Assembly: GCF_040054535.1 (NCBI RefSeq)
Contig: NC_090780.1
Coordinates: 2,748,001 to 2,812,000 of the forward strand
Reading direction: 5' to 3'
Length of the DNA stretch: 64,000 bases
Source: Antennarius striatus
Lineage: Eukaryota; Chordata; Actinopteri; Lophiiformes; Antennariidae
Part shown: positions 1 to 14,657 of the stretch, one piece after another
Layout of the letters: each line of letters begins with the position of its first letter
How positions within the stretch are numbered: position 1 is the stretch's first letter
Translations under genes and position numbers: made by a program
Notes under the pieces: generated by a model
Seen by the model: only the letters and a program-made list of their open reading frames with translations
Database searches by the model: none
What the model was told of the DNA's origin: nothing

Positions 1-3000
1 GTGACTTCATATTTTATTAGCACACTGACATTCATTTAAGTGGTTGTTTGTTACCTCTGCTTGTGATACTTACAAAACGTGCATGTAATTCACTGCATAT
101 ATGAATCCGTTTCAGAGCAAAGTTTAAACAACTAACACTTTCAACATACGATGGAGTTGGGCTGTCAGCTACACACCCAATCACAAATGGCATTGATATA
201 TTCTGTATAATTTTCTGCATTGAATGACCAAGTAAAATTACTCTTTTACCACTTTTGGTGGACTGAGGTCACCCATACCCGTAGCTACTGTCGGGACAGA
301 GGTACACCATCCGTCTCAAAGCACCTACAAGACACGCCTACTACACGATCCACCACAGAGCTGTTTGATCATGTAATAGGCCATATTTGTTTAATGTTAA
401 TTAAAGTTCTCGTAGAGTGTTGTGTACTGTAGCGAAACCTTCTCACAGATGATAGCTGTTGTTGACCAACACCAGTGTGAGAACAGACATTATAAGCTTT
501 GCTGTTGTGATTGTTCTAGACATCACATACATTGCGCTGTTGTATACTTAAGTATTCACCTCAATAATCACATGTAAAAATAGTAAAAGAATATATTCCC
601 ACAGTTATTGGGGGCGGCTAATTGTACAGGTGGGTGGGCGCAGACCGATTAGACCCACCATCGCTGCCTCACCTGCTGAAGAGGATCACAGCTGCATGAC
701 GTCTTCTGTTTAACTCTGGGCTGACTTCATTTGTGCTACATAGGCTGACTATAACTCATTGTTCCTCAGTATGTCTGGCAGGTATGGGTGGACCGGTTTG
801 TCAGACAATATTTTCATGGATCAGCCTTTAAAGTGTGCCAGATAAATACATCAAAATAAAAATGATACGATGAGCGTGAAACTTAATATTTTGCAGCTTT
901 CATTGTAGGTTCTTCTGTCTTCTCATTGGCTGTTTTACCCGTGAAAAAACCTTCCAAAGACTTGTGGGTTTTTTTGTGTTCGTTTTGCTAGCTTGGGAGT
1001 TTCAGTTTAGCTGTAATATATTCTGCATTACCGGCTGGGGTGGTAGTCACGTCACAGAGGCAATCATCTTGACATGCATCAAGAGTAACTCATAGACGGA
1101 TGTGGGGGAGAGAATCGGGTCATTTTCCGACACAAAATATTGTTCAGAATCCGATAATAAACAGTATTGTTATCGGGCAGTATGGCTGCCCGATAACAAT
1201 TGACCATTTGAAAATGGATGGATCACATAAAAAATGCTGTAGATGTTCACACCTTACAGATGTGTGACTTGGAAGTGTACAGATGTCATTGACCACTCAG
1301 GAGAATCTTGTGAAATCATTTTCTCCTGATAACTTAATGTTGTTAGATGAGAAACCATTTATCATCGTGAGACAATAAAATCCATCATCAACTAATTAAC
1401 ATCTGAATAACAGTTTCACACTATTTAACACCATGTACTGTCAACCAACCCCAGTGAGTTTCTGGTAGGAAAACAGATGAGTGCAATGATTAATAAAGCA
1501 ATGGTGGGTCCTAGTGTTGGATGAGTATTAGTTCTGTTGGGGGGTGGGAGGGATCATCCCCCTGTTTTTACATCCGTACCTCATCTGAATCACATCCTTC
1601 CTGATTTTCACTTCTTCTCACCGACCACATCATCAAATCATGAATTTATTAGAGGTGGTAAACATTTTGTATCTCAAATCAAGCTACGTTATCGTTTGAT
1701 AACACTATTGTCTACAAATGCAGTTAGACTACAATAGAAACTGTGCTGAAGAGCTCTACTTCTCTGTATCACCACCAAAACCATGATGTGGTAATATAAC
1801 TCATGCATCTGTATCTTCTCTACATGTGTAAAACTATCTAACCTCAGACACCAGGCGGTTCTGAACCTACGACTGTATGACGACATCCTCCCAGAAGCAC
1901 AATTACACAGAAATGATTGAGTCCGAAGAACTGATGATCTCTGATCACAGGTCAGTAGGGTCAAAGACGACAGAATAAACCGCACCATTGTTTTTACATA
2001 AGAGATCATAAAAGAGACGAGTTCTCCTTCCAGCCCCAGAGAAAAATTTACCACCATACTGGAAGCAAGATACTGAATACTTATAAGCTGCAGGAGTGCT
2101 GCTCTGTAGCTCAACATGACCTTTGACCCAACCATGGTGAGAGAATGACAAGTCTCACAATGTTATCCTCTTTATAAGAACGAGATGTCAGATAAGATTT
2201 TATTTCCCATGATTTAAATTATGTGTCAGAATAAACAGACAAAGGTGTATCCACTTTATTGCATACATTTATGTAAAGAAGCAGCTTTTAGTAGAACAAT
2301 GGATGAATTTAGAGTCACGGGAGAAAAGACAGTTGGGAGCTCAGGATATCAGTGACTTATGAACAGAGTAAACTGACTTAGGTTTGGGAGCGCAGCTAAT
2401 TTGCCCCCTAGACATTAACGTCAACGGAAATAAATTGGTAAATATTGACTTTTTTTTTAATATTCTGGCTTGTCTCAAAGCCTCTTCGAAAAACATACAG
2501 AAATTCTAAAACCAGGTAAACTCTCTTTGTTCTTCTTCTTGTCTGACACTGGACAGTAGATATCCTCTACTGTTACAAATACAGAACCTTACCACATACT
2601 GTTATTGTCATGTTTCACTTCTGACATCTCCCATTTGCGTCATCCTACCTTTTTTGTTCAAAGAGAACGTGAAGTACTATCTAAATAAAATTATTTGGAC
2701 TACATTTAAATATTAAAGATTAAAGAACAGGATCTGAATGTTCAATCAATCAAGTTTTGCTTTTTTGTTTTTTTCTGATCAGTTGGTAAATGTACTGCTA
2801 CTGTCAGGCCTTGCTTCAAGTGAGGCAGCTGGTGTTGAGTAGAAAATGATGAGACATGCCAGAACAAGACTGATATTTTCAAGCTTCACATTTTTTCCTT
2901 TCCTGTGTGTGATTTCTGTTGGACTGTTTGCACAATGCGCTAAACACACTCACGTACAAGTGTACTCACAAACACTCACGCATTCAGACGCACACTTGTG

Positions 3001-5880
3001 CAATCACACTTTATTGTCACTTCTCCCCCCATGCGTGCAGAATACAAGTACACACATACACAAAATGCATATGTTTATTGTAAGCCTACCTGCATTTGCA
3101 TGGATTTGTTAGGGGACAAAGCAAGTGCTTGAATTCAGATATGATCATTCTTCAACTCAAACATTTGTACTCTAGAATATTGGAAGATCTTGTTTTGAAA
3201 TATTGCGTGAAAGATATGTTACAAGATAGCTAGTGTCTCATGCCACACTCATGCACGCATGCACAAACATGCAAATACATGCACAAAACAGGTGCTTTCA
3301 TATTCATTTCCGCTGATTGTGCAAACTGGTAATGTCAGATTTTCCAACACTGGAACATCCCATTCTTGTTCCCCTCCTTTGGCAGAACTTCATCCTATTA
3401 AAAACAAAAGCTTGTAATCATTGTCATGTGCGATATGAGAGTTTGTACAATTGCACGCTGTGTGAAAGCTATAAAATGAGATAAAGTGGACATTGTTGAT
3501 CTTAATATGTGTGACATTTCTGTACTTTATCACAGTCAGAGGTTCTCTGACTATAAATATGCTGACATATGAGCTTTATCGCCCTCATATCACTGACATC
3601 TGGGATCTCCCCCCTCACTTCTGTATGTTGCCTCTTTAATCCTTTGACAGGCCAACTTATCACAGAGTGATTGCATCAGCACGAACGTTGTCCCAGAATT
3701 TTTTTCTTTTTTGTTTTGTTTTGGGGGTTTTTTTTAATTAATCCTCGCTTCTTTATGTCCCAGTGAAGCAGGTGCACATTTACGCACCAACAGACACTCG
3801 CAGTGCTCTCAGCTGTTCTTCATGAACGCAGGGATACAAAACCTTGCACACACAGCGAATGCGTTCTGTGGTTTTTGGTTACATTTGGAGGAATTAAACA
3901 AACATGCAATATTAACAGATCTCAGCTAATGCAAATGTTTTTAATTTAACAATCCTAGATATAGACAATGCCACATCTCTGCAGGAGCCTGGTGTTAGAT
4001 TCATGGTTCTATGAATCAGAGAGTTTCTTTATCTTACCTTGTTTAATGATTGTACGTTAGAATCTATACAAGCTAGCCTATGTTTCTGAAGCCTGAACAC
4101 TGCACAGCTTGCTCCTGCTTGTAATGCATAAATACACAAATAATACATAAAATATATTTAATTATTTTGTTTTAATATAGTAATTTATACCTTTACTTTA
4201 TATAGTAAATCGCTATTGCCCTGTCTCTGGGGGATCATTTCCTGAAGTTCCATTTAATCTTGTATATCTGGTAGCTCAGCTCTCAGTTTGTCTTAATCAC
4301 CTCATCCAAAACAATACATCCTACACTTTACATGAATAAATCCTGGAAACAGTTTTATTGGTGCAAGCTACACATCAGATATCTGTAAATCCCTTTTTTT
4401 TTTGTCATGTGCAGTTTAGTTTATACTTTTCATATGTGGATTAATATCAGAACTTTCTTTCTTTCTTGCACTTTTTTCCTATCCCCTCTTAAGTGAAACC
4501 ACAACAGAAAATAGCTCCACTGTTTCACTTTTCCCCTTCTCTCTCTCTTATACATATTGCATTCTATCTCTCTGTGTCTGGTTTTCTTTCTCTCTGTGTG
4601 TGTACCTCTCTTTCTCTTTCTCGCTCTCCCTCCTCCGGTTGTTTAAAGAGGAGGTAGACTGATCTGAAAGTGGATACTGACACCTTTCATCACCACCTTC
4701 TCTCTTTATGCAAAAAAAACGTGCCATGGCTAGATGCTGTGGAAACATACTGTAAACATCACTCCCTTTTCTCTCCCTTCTTCCAATGCAGTAGTGTCCA
4801 ACAGTATTGAGACATACAAGTATGTGGCTGCCATATGCTGAACACAGGGTGGATAAACTGTTTGGAAGGAAGGAGAAAAGCACTGTGTCTCAGATTCTAT
4901 CAGCCATGAGAAAATCATTCAAATTTAGGTTTCTCCATGAAGCTATTTTCGAAAAGGATAAAAGATTCAGCACTGCTTGTCACCATCCATCCATGTTTTG
5001 TCCAGTGACCATGAAGCTGTCAAACTACTTTTCATATGTCACTACAAGTTGCAAAAGTATGGCCTTTCCCTGTCTGAGACGAGTGCATCTCCCCTCTCTG
5101 TATTTGCACACAACAAGTCTGGACAGCTTTGTATCTCATCCCTCTCTGGATAAACACAGGCAGGAAATGAATGTGGTTTTACAATGATTCACTCCATACT
5201 GGAAGCATTTGCTTTCAAAGAAATCCATTCAAAGCAGCTTTGGCTTCACATGTTTACTATTTTCTCTTGCTTTGGTAGATAAGTATCTTTTCATTTAGCT
5301 ATTTCCTAAAATGCACCTTGTCATGTTTGATTTTTTTGCTTTATAACTTGGTTAGTTGTCTTTGAACTGAAAGTTATTTAACAAGTACTGTATTATATTG
5401 TTTTCATGAAAGCAGAAAATTATAACCTCGAGCACAATTAGTCTGTTTAACTGTTTTTTTACATTCTTTTATAAATTTTGCGTATTAATCTTCTGCTTTG
5501 CTATTTCCAATGAGGGAATTTCAAAATTTTTGGGGCCAGGGCTTAAACCATGAAGTACAACTGGTTACTGAGTGTCAGCCAATGAAATTAGTTTTACCCT
5601 TAGCTGAACCATGAAGGCTGTTGCCTGCCCATGGGGATTCCTGCTCTGAAGTGATGCTCAATGCCCCAACTCCCAGTCCTAACAAGTCCCATTGCCCAGT
5701 TTGAAAACAGATCATGATAAAACGGTGCAAAATGTGTACTACTTTTGATACTTCTGATGTCAAGTTTTGGGATTTTTATTATGGTGGCAATAAAAAGCAT
5801 TACGTAGTTTGTAATCTGTATCATATATATCACAATCTTCAATAATGTAACGATTAATGTTTCTTATGAAAGGTAAGAAT
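1..5880. other. Non-coding flank, no gene recognised
   Basis: Only short open frames occur here, none with a recognisable domain or splice-joined neighbour. The DNA is AT-rich. It holds a perfect 15-bp hairpin (1166-1200), a loose CA/ACGC-rich stretch near 2940-3060, pyrimidine-rich runs around 4530-4640, and poly-T runs. By human synteny this is the tfap2c side of the tfap2c-bmp7 intergenic interval, so distal enhancers may lie here, but none can be identified from sequence alone. Confidence 0.5.
1166..1200. repeat. Perfect 15-bp inverted repeat with 5-nt loop
   Basis: Arm 1166-1180 (ATTGTTATCGGGCAG) is the exact reverse complement of 1186-1200, with loop TATGG between them. Confidence 0.9.
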
Positions 5881-5883
5881 ATG

Positions 5884-6145
5884 GGGCACAGTGACTCAAC
5901 GGGTAGCGATGTTACCATACAGCAGTGCTTCTTAATTATTTTCTGTTACGCCCCCCCCCAGGAAGAAAAAAACAATTTGAACCCCCCCACTCTCCACCGT
6001 TACTGGAAATAATATTTTTCTATAAAATTGTTATAAGTACACCTCTGCATAACATTGTAACCTTATTGACCTTAAAGAAAAAAACACGGAATAAATCAAT
6101 CAATCAAGTTTTATTTATAAAGCGCTTAATCATGGCAACAGAAAT
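5884..6145 (+). repeat. Old interspersed-repeat remnants
   Basis: The stretch starts with GGCACAGTGACTCAACGGG, a decayed version of the GGCGGCACGGTGGCGCAACGGG head seen in teleost retroposons. A C-rich segment follows. It ends in ATCAATCAATCAAGTTTTA and TTATAAAGCGCTTAATCATG, another string common in fish repeats. Family assignment is from memory and approximate. Confidence 0.5.
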
Positions 6146-6289
6146 GTAGTTCAATTTATAATAAAGGATAACTCAATTACCGTAATAACTAGAACCAAGG
6201 CAGTCACTGACTGCAACATCCCGCGACATGGCAAACACAATCCTGAATGCTTTCCCCTGAATTCAAAATTGTACCCTAACCTACTTGCT

Positions 6290-6562
6290 TAGGTCAAAGA
6301 TCAAAGCTAGTGCTCTGATCTACTGTCACAGATCAAAGCACTAGCTTTGATCTATGGTCTTACTCACACTGGCATTCTCTCTCATCTTATCTGGTTACTG
6401 TGTGTATAAAAGTTAAACTTTGACCTTGACCTAGTTTTCTCAAGGTCAAGGTCGTCATCTCATTTTCATTCCAATTTGCCGCCCAAGTAATGTGCTTTTT
6501 GTTTCATCGTTCTGTCTGCAACGGTTACAAAGATATTTGGTGCACATTATACAAAACACTTG
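6290..6562. repeat. Interspersed repeat with internal 23-bp hairpin
   Basis: Arms 6299-6321 and 6330-6352 pair over 23 bp with one mismatch around an 8-nt loop. The following CAAGGTCAAGGTC and CTGCAACGGTTACAAAGATAT strings resemble a multicopy fish element. No coding content is seen. Confidence 0.5.
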
Positions 6563-9500
6563 AACCTGCAAAACAAAAATGAATAAAACAATTTGTGCTG
6601 TTTTCCTTCTTCTTTTTTATATCAAAATGAAGAAGTCAGGATCAGTGGCTACAATGAGTTTGTTCAGGCCGTCACAGCCGTTCAAAGCGAGGTTAGAAGC
6701 TCTGATACTGAACTCTCAGCTCCTGCTCAATGTTTACGCTCCTCTGCTATGGTTGGGTTTTTGCACTGAGCAGTTTGTTACGCCACCTTATATAATGCTA
6801 ACATCATATACCAACATAGATGATGCTCTGTGGTTTACTGAAGTAACGTTCACAAAGCGGGATGATTGGTGACAGCGGCACGTTTTTCGCTGAAAAGAAC
6901 CCCAGCGGCTTATCAGCATGATTGGGGTGTAACGTCTTTAAGTGCCGACTTAATTTATTATCATGCCGTCAGCTGTCAGCATGTTTAGACACAGTAAACA
7001 CACCGGTCTGTAGCCACAGTGAAGCTTCTTCATAGTTCCCCGTTTTAGCTTTAGGGTGACTTGCTTTTGTTTCATCATCTTCGTCTCTCCCGCCTCTCTT
7101 TTCATCTGTGTTGAAAAAAATTCCACGTTGTCTCTTGAGGGTTTGTTTACGGCACTTCATACCTCTTAACCCTACACCGTAGAGCTAACATACTTCCTGC
7201 ACACACCTGACAATGAGAGCACCACTGCCAACTACTGTAGTGGATGTCCAATTACACGCCCCCTCCCCTAGCATTGCACACCTCCAAAACTGCATCTTGG
7301 GTAAATTGGTCAAACCAAATTGTCCGTAGGTGTGAACATGAGTGTTTGTCTGTCTTCCACGTGGCCCCACAATGTGCTGGTAACAAATCTGGTGTGTACC
7401 CCACCTTTTGCACATAGCCGGCTGCTCAAACAGACCCGTGACCTACAAGACGTACAAGAAGTTATAGATGAAACAATTTCAATCATCTCATGGATGGATG
7501 GATGTATGGATGGATGGATAATTAATATCATTCAAATGTACCATTGTGAGAACAGCAGCACAATGGCAGCAGGTGATTCGGAGACACTTGTAACTATGAA
7601 CTGCACGACTTACGCAGTTCCAGGCTACATTCACTCATCTTGGGAATCAACCATGTGTGTGTCAATGAGATGAAGACCTGATGAGCAGCGAGACAGATCA
7701 ATAATCCCTGTTAATCCATAATCCCTTTAACGGTGACAACAACAGACAGCAAATGTTACTTTTCAAACAGCCATTTTTTTGTTCTTTTTTCTTTGTGATC
7801 CACTCAAAATTACTTTATTTGTTGTCAAAAAACATTTTAAATGACAGACACATGAGAGTTCTGGAGAATTTTCTGTGTAATCTCCTCAATATTTCAGGTT
7901 TTAGTAAACCAGTAAAAAGATGTGTGTGTAAAGCACAATGCATTTTTGTATTTACAGTCCCGTTTGTTGACTGAACAGCTTGTTCCCATTACTGAGCTCA
8001 GGACTAGGTGAACAAGACTTGCTTGTATGTTGGTTAGTGAGGAGAGGACAGATGCTTTTCATTAGATAGACCAGTGGTGGTAGCCATCCTGTATAATTTA
8101 TCTGTTTTTGTGTCAAAGTTAATCGAAGAAGTGGTCGTTACTGGTCTAGACCTCAGTTTGTGTGCGAATGAGTTCATTTGTGTGTATGTATGTATGTGTG
8201 TGTGTGTCTTGGTCGTCTTAACAGCTAATCTAATTCCAGTTAGGTAAGATTTCCGAGATGTTTGCATTTTTTACATTTTGTATCTGAGGCCCTACGAGGT
8301 CAGCAAGGAGATGCATGTTCCCTGAGAATCCAAGACATCTGTTGTCTGTGAGAAGACAAGCGCAGGGAGGAGAGCGGGGATCGAGTGGTCCCTGTAGTCC
8401 CCTCCACACCAACAACAGCCGACTAATTGGTAAGAGGCCTGTGCGTGAGTGAGCGAAGGAGGGGTGTCTGGGTGGCAAGCCAAAGAGGAAGAAGGACAGG
8501 CCACCTCATTCCCACAGGATGAGGAGAAAAAGAAAAAGAAGAAGAAAAAAAAAAGAGAGAAGTGGGAACCGATACACAGAACAGGACAGGGATAATGGCT
8601 GTTTCCCTCCTTCCCTTCCCTCCGCGGCCCCTCCCGACCCAGACTAGCCTCATCCTTGTAATTTAGATTAATTTCTTCCACATTTTCCCTAAGGATTAAG
8701 CTGCAACCCCCCCACCCCTCCCCCTCCATAGGCACATACAGTCACACACACGCTGCTCACCCACCCACCCCCCCTATCCGAAGCAGCTTTATACTCTCAT
8801 TATTGAACAACGTTCCCCACATGGCAAACCTCCACCCCAACCTCCACGTACACAAACACGCTAAAAAAACACAATACCTTCAGATTTGATTAATGTTGAT
8901 CTTTAACGTTATTAAATGGTTCCATTGGCTCATACTGTATGAATACATTTGTTTCTTATTTGAAGTGTTAAAAGTAACTTTGTGGTCAGATTTTCTCTAC
9001 TTTCTCCGTTGCCACAGGATTTGTGAAGCATTGCGCAGAACAAAAGGTGGTGACACATTCAGATATTTCAAATAATTGAAAATGACAGGAGTACTGAAGC
9101 CTCTGTCAAGATGATGCAAGAAAAATTTCCCATGACAATCAGTCATGTTCTTCAGATAAAATGCAATTCTCCATGTTCTCTGAGAACCAGGTGAGAAACA
9201 GGAACAGGCTTCACTCAGGAAAAAATAAGAACACAACAAGTAAAGAAAAGAATCAAGTATTTATTGCATTTATCCTTTCTCTCAATGTCTTATTTGTTTT
9301 TTAACACAGCAAACATCAGTATTTGTTTAATTTACCTTATTTCTTGATGAATTGCACTGCACATTTTCAGGCTTTTTTTTAATCCACTATTTCTTATTTT
9401 ATCCTTCCTGAAAACTACTTTGAAATGTAACACATGATGAATGTAGTCATGGTATCTAATTACAAAATACATACAAAATGACAGATGACAAAGCCTTATA

Positions 9501-12500
9501 CTAAAAGATACAAATACTGAATTCTGAAACAAAAATTCATAAAGACAATATTGCATTGCTAAAGAGAACACTGTCTTCTATCCAAAACTTAATAAATAAA
9601 ATACACACAAAAAACGTTGCCTCCTTCAAACACTCTAACATTAGATTTTTAAATAACCCCCCTGCAGCAAACACATTGGAAATATTAAGTGCCAACGTTT
9701 AATAAAATTCAGTTGCTTAGTTTGTTTTTCTGAGTCAACAAAAGACTTTGCAATTAAAGATAAACAGAGAGAGCAGGAGAACGAACTGTGCACATACAGT
9801 AAACCAAAAATGGACTCCTGAAAAGACAATTGTCATTTTTCTCTTCCCTTTTCTGTTTTAAGACTACTTGAAACAGTTATTTTTGGTGAAATAAACACAA
9901 TAATACTTAAGTTTGTCAAACAGATGTCTAAATATCTTCTCTGATGCACGTGGAGTGGACATGAACATTTTTACAGAGATGGGGAAGAATTCAAAGTAAT
10001 TTTTTGAATGTAAACATTGTGATTATCTTTTATGGTTTTATAAAGGGCAATGATAAAAGACACTTCATTTAAATCAGGAAAAACTGCTATAAATTTACCT
10101 GTCAGAAAAATGTCTGACAAAATTTTCATAAAAATAAAGATGAGTTAAATATTTCATCTTATATTTCGGTAGACAGCATTCAATACAGCTACAATAATCC
10201 CTTCTTCTTTTATTTTTTATTCATTCATTAATTCAAACAGTTGATCTCAGGTCTGTAGAAGTTCTCAAATGTAAGTTTTTACAAGCTAGAGACTTTTATG
10301 AGAAAAATATTTTGAATCGGAATTTCAATCCTGATTCAAATTTGAGATTCTACTGTATTTGGTGTGATATATAACATGGGATTTTAAGACTATGCCTTTA
10401 CTCATAAAGCGGTTTCAGTGGTTGAGAACTGCAACCAAGCAATTAGTCTGACTGCAAATGAACCGTAATGTTCAACAGACTTTAAAGACGCTTGTTGAAA
10501 AAGACTGTTGAAGTATCTGGGAACATGGGGGCCCTCATACAGTGAAATCTGAAATACTTTTAAAATGAAGATCATTGATTGTTTGTTTGTTTTCTTGTTT
10601 GTTTTCTGATATGCTAATGAATGACTTTAATTGACTTGCTATTATTCACTATCCAATGCAGTCAGGGGCCTTTTTTTTTAACCAAGATTGTGCAACAACA
10701 TTGGATCAAAGCCCGTTCCCTGCTTAGTCTTTTATTTATTTACACCACAACAGTAGAACAATAACACTAGAGTGTATGATTTTAAAGACATGGTGGTTGA
10801 TCTCATCAAAGTCAACTTTAATGATAATTCTGCCACGTGGACGGGACGCATTGAGGATGGAAATGTTGTTCTCAAACCCACGGTGTCAACATAAAATTGA
10901 AAAAATAAATTTAAAAGTATCACAAGAAAAAATCTGTTCAATAATGAAAAAAAATAGAACATTACATGAGTAGAGGTTCAGGATAAGGTGCTCCCAAATG
11001 GTTATGATGTCTCTCCATTTAGCTGTTTCAGTCCTTTGGTTTGGCCAACACCCATAATATACCGTATGTCACCTTTCCACCTCATATTCACACAAATGTA
11101 TATTTTAGCACTGTTGCTACCTTGGTTAATGTGGTGAAGGAATCAGAAAGAAAGTGTTAAAATCTAAAAATAAAACATGAATAAAGTCATGACTCCATGC
11201 ATTTTTCATGTCTTCTGATTGCTTTGTCATTTGGCCTGATGTGATAAATATAAAAAGGTAATTCAGTCACGGCCGTCTTGAAATATGACTACAGTTCAAT
11301 AAATCTGTTGCCAAGTAGCCTCGGGGCGTTCTAATAAGATCAAACAATTATACTGGCACATCTCATATCGTCTCTGAAAATAAGAGAAGATTATGAGTTA
11401 CTTGACTTCTTTCTTTTCTCATTAAAGACAGTAACTGGAAGGCTGAACAAGTCTACGCTGGCCTCCTCTATTAGGTGTGTCAAAGGTGAATTACTCACAC
11501 CATCTCACAGTTGACAAGAAAATGTTAGACGATTTATCATTGATTCAAAAAACACCGGATGAAGAACAACGCAAACGAAATTAGTGTGATTAAACCTGAT
11601 ACTCACTTCGGAAATTCTCATGAAATAACTTTACAGCTTTGGATTGGAAACTTGGATGCTTGGCAAAATACAAAGTATATTATTTCACACAATCAGGTAT
11701 TCACACATTATTACGCACAAACTCAACAACATAGAGTTCTAAAAGCAGTTACAGGTGAGAAAAAACATAGTATATATTGTTGCTCCGTGTTTTGTCTCTC
11801 TCTCACTGCGATCTACACAGTATGCATTGTGAATATAAAAAAATATTTGAGCATGCAAAATGTGTTCATGAGCATCTCTTAAGACACGCAGTCTTACAGC
11901 ACAGAGATCTCCTCTCCTGACATTTAAAGTACATAACGTTCACAGCATGTGTATTTTATAAGCCATGGCTGCCGGAACAGAACAAGAACCCCACAATGTT
12001 ATTATGAGAAGACATTACAGTCAGGAAAAGAACAGACAGGGTGAGGAACTTCCAATCAAGGTGTCAGGTGTTGTCTTGACTGTATTCAACCAGTCATCAA
12101 ACACACAAAAATCTGCCTCCTCTTTTGTTCCTCAACAGCCTCCTCCAGTCCTTCCCTTCTATTTTCTACCACCTCCTTCCTTCAGCTATTATCTACCCTC
12201 CCTGGGTCGAGCATGTGAGCTAGCTTGAGCAACAGAAAGCAGTTAGAGTCAACCGCTGCAGTGAGCCACCAGGTTGACAGGTCTGGTTAAACAGGTTCTG
12301 AGGGGAGAGGCTGATACTTGTTTAACTGCTATGTGTGACACACTGCTGGTGTTGCTGCTGCCGCCTCTCCAAACATGTAGTCTTCTGTGACAATGGTTCA
12401 CCAGCCTCCTAAGCAGAAAATCCTCAACAATAAATTTCTTTAGCACCTTAGATATTAATAAAATGCGAAGTGGGAAGGATGAACCAGAAAACATGCTGAC

Positions 12501-13704
12501 GATCCACCAAACCCTTGATGTTTGCGACAGACTGTCAGATGTGGGCGCATTCAGACGAGAAATCATTTGTTCTTATCAAACTTTTTCTTGTACTTTTTCA
12601 CTGAAACAAATAATGCAAACACTAGAGAGACATATTACATATTGTATGTGTAGCGCCTCACCTCGGAAACAACAAAACGTCATGGCGTAAACAATCAAAC
12701 CTTACCTGTTATCAGGTGGCTGATCTTCACCTCTGGCTGATGTTCTCCTTTGTTATCTGCTAACTGCTGCTAAATGTTATTTTCTATGGGCAGCACACAG
12801 AATGTGAAATCAAAAACCCATCATTTTATAGATATCCATTCTGTACTGTCACCACCCCTGCCATGATGACCCACATAACCCCCGTTTGTAACACTTGTAC
12901 AGGAGGGGTGAGATGCATGAATGTACAACAAACCAGCTTTGCACAGGTGGTGCAAACTGTAAATTCAGCTCTTTTACAACTTGCTGCCAGCTTTCCGTTC
13001 CAAAGACATCAGTGCAGGACTGTCGCCTTGAAGAAGTACTACAGAAGGTTCCTCTTTCCATTAAAGACCTACTTTGTTATTTACTGTTGTCTCATACACT
13101 TCAGGGGCCCCCCATACAGACCGTGTATCAGCAGGTACTGGCTAGGCGAGTTATGACTCAGCTGCCTTGTGCTCCATTTGAATTCCGTCTGCAGTTTTAC
13201 ATCTTTTCTCACAAACAACAAAAGGAAGCGTCATCTGCAGAGTGGAACACGCACCACCACATTTCCACAGATGAAATTTCCAGTGAATTAAGAGTTTCAC
13301 AAGTCCAGGAAATAGAAGAGGGAGAGGAAATGATGTGTGAGGAGACACAGGAAGAGAGGATAACATTAGAAAAATAAGCCTCGGAATAATCTATGTAGTA
13401 TGTGTGTCAACAGTTTAAAGAAAAACAAGCCATTTGTCTTCTCTCAGCTGTGCATTTTTCATCGTTCATCACATGACGATGCTTTGAGATCTCCGCCTTC
13501 ACTGAGCCACAGCCTATTTGTGAAGTTAAGTGAGAGCAGATAATGACTACTACTGTTCCTATTAGTTTGGGGGCTTTTCTTTGCTGTTTATTATAGAAAA
13601 AGACAACACATGACTTAACCATCACATGTGAGATATTGCTGAAAGGAGGGTACAGAGCAACAGTGTGTGTGTGAGAGAGAGAAAATAGACATACTGTACA
13701 TCCA
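6563..13704. other. Non-coding flank downstream of tfap2c
   Basis: No gene was recognised. The longest open frame is on the plus strand, with its first ATG at 12913 and stop at 13375-13377 (about 155 codons). It has no family resemblance and no detectable splice partners. Low-complexity stretches include (GGAT)n at 7494-7520 and purine-rich DNA at 8521-8570. The rest is AT-rich single-copy-looking sequence. Confidence 0.45.
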
Positions 13705-14657
13705 ACGTGAGTTTTCAGCTCAATTTATTTTTCCAAAAACTTTTTAAAACATATTTTCAAAAAAAGTATATCATGCCCACTTCCTAACTTCTCTACCTTG
13801 ATGAAAAACTAACCCATTTTAAAAAAGTTTGAACACATCATAATAAAAAGTTAAACCACACACCAGAGTTGATACCATTATTTACATGAGCCCATTAAAT
13901 TACAGCATAAATTAGAAAATATTTACATCCAGGACAAGACACTGGATCAAAAATTCTATGTTTGGAATTTAATGTCTAATGAAAAACTTTTTTTTTTTTT
14001 TTAACAAAAGCAATATGTACATTTACACTCGCACAACATTACACTCTCACAAACACTTAGGACTGACCTGGTTGACAGGATGATGGTATTTTATGGCTTT
14101 TTTTTAAAATACTAACAATGATGATTACCTAAAGTGGTAACGTGGGAAGCATTGCTGCAGCTGTAATCCACATGAACACTGAAGGGGCTTTAAAGTCTCT
14201 GGTGTCTGATCAAAGACCAACAAAGCAAAAAAATCACCTTTTTCTTATTCTATTCAAATCATCTTTTCTCATGGCAAACAATAACACTGGTGCCATTTTG
14301 AAGTGATCATACAAATAAACAACAACAAAAATATAACATTTGTCTCTTTTTTTATATATATATATATATATTTATATATAACAAACTTGTCCTTTGCATG
14401 TCCTTTGAGACACAGGAAATCAGCGGATTTGCCTCCAGACAGAACAGCAAAATTGGTGGGGGGGGGGGGTCTGAGAGGAATTCACAGCCACAGCAGTTCA
14501 TCTTGAAATGATGTGTTTTAGAGAGACAAAAAGTGTATGCACTGTATTCCTGTCCTCCTGTTGTCAGAAAAGTGCAGCTCTTACAGTTGTAGCACCAGCA
14601 TATTGGCGATTTTATGGGAACTGCATAGTGGTTAGTTTGGCACCCTGGGGGCCAGAA

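Noticed and set aside
1945..2151. Minus-strand peptide with a KFFSGAGRRTRL string, reminiscent of an antigen-receptor J segment
   Set aside because: The FGxG spacing is wrong, there is no recombination signal heptamer/nonamer and no V or C exon nearby. Resemblance is probably chance.
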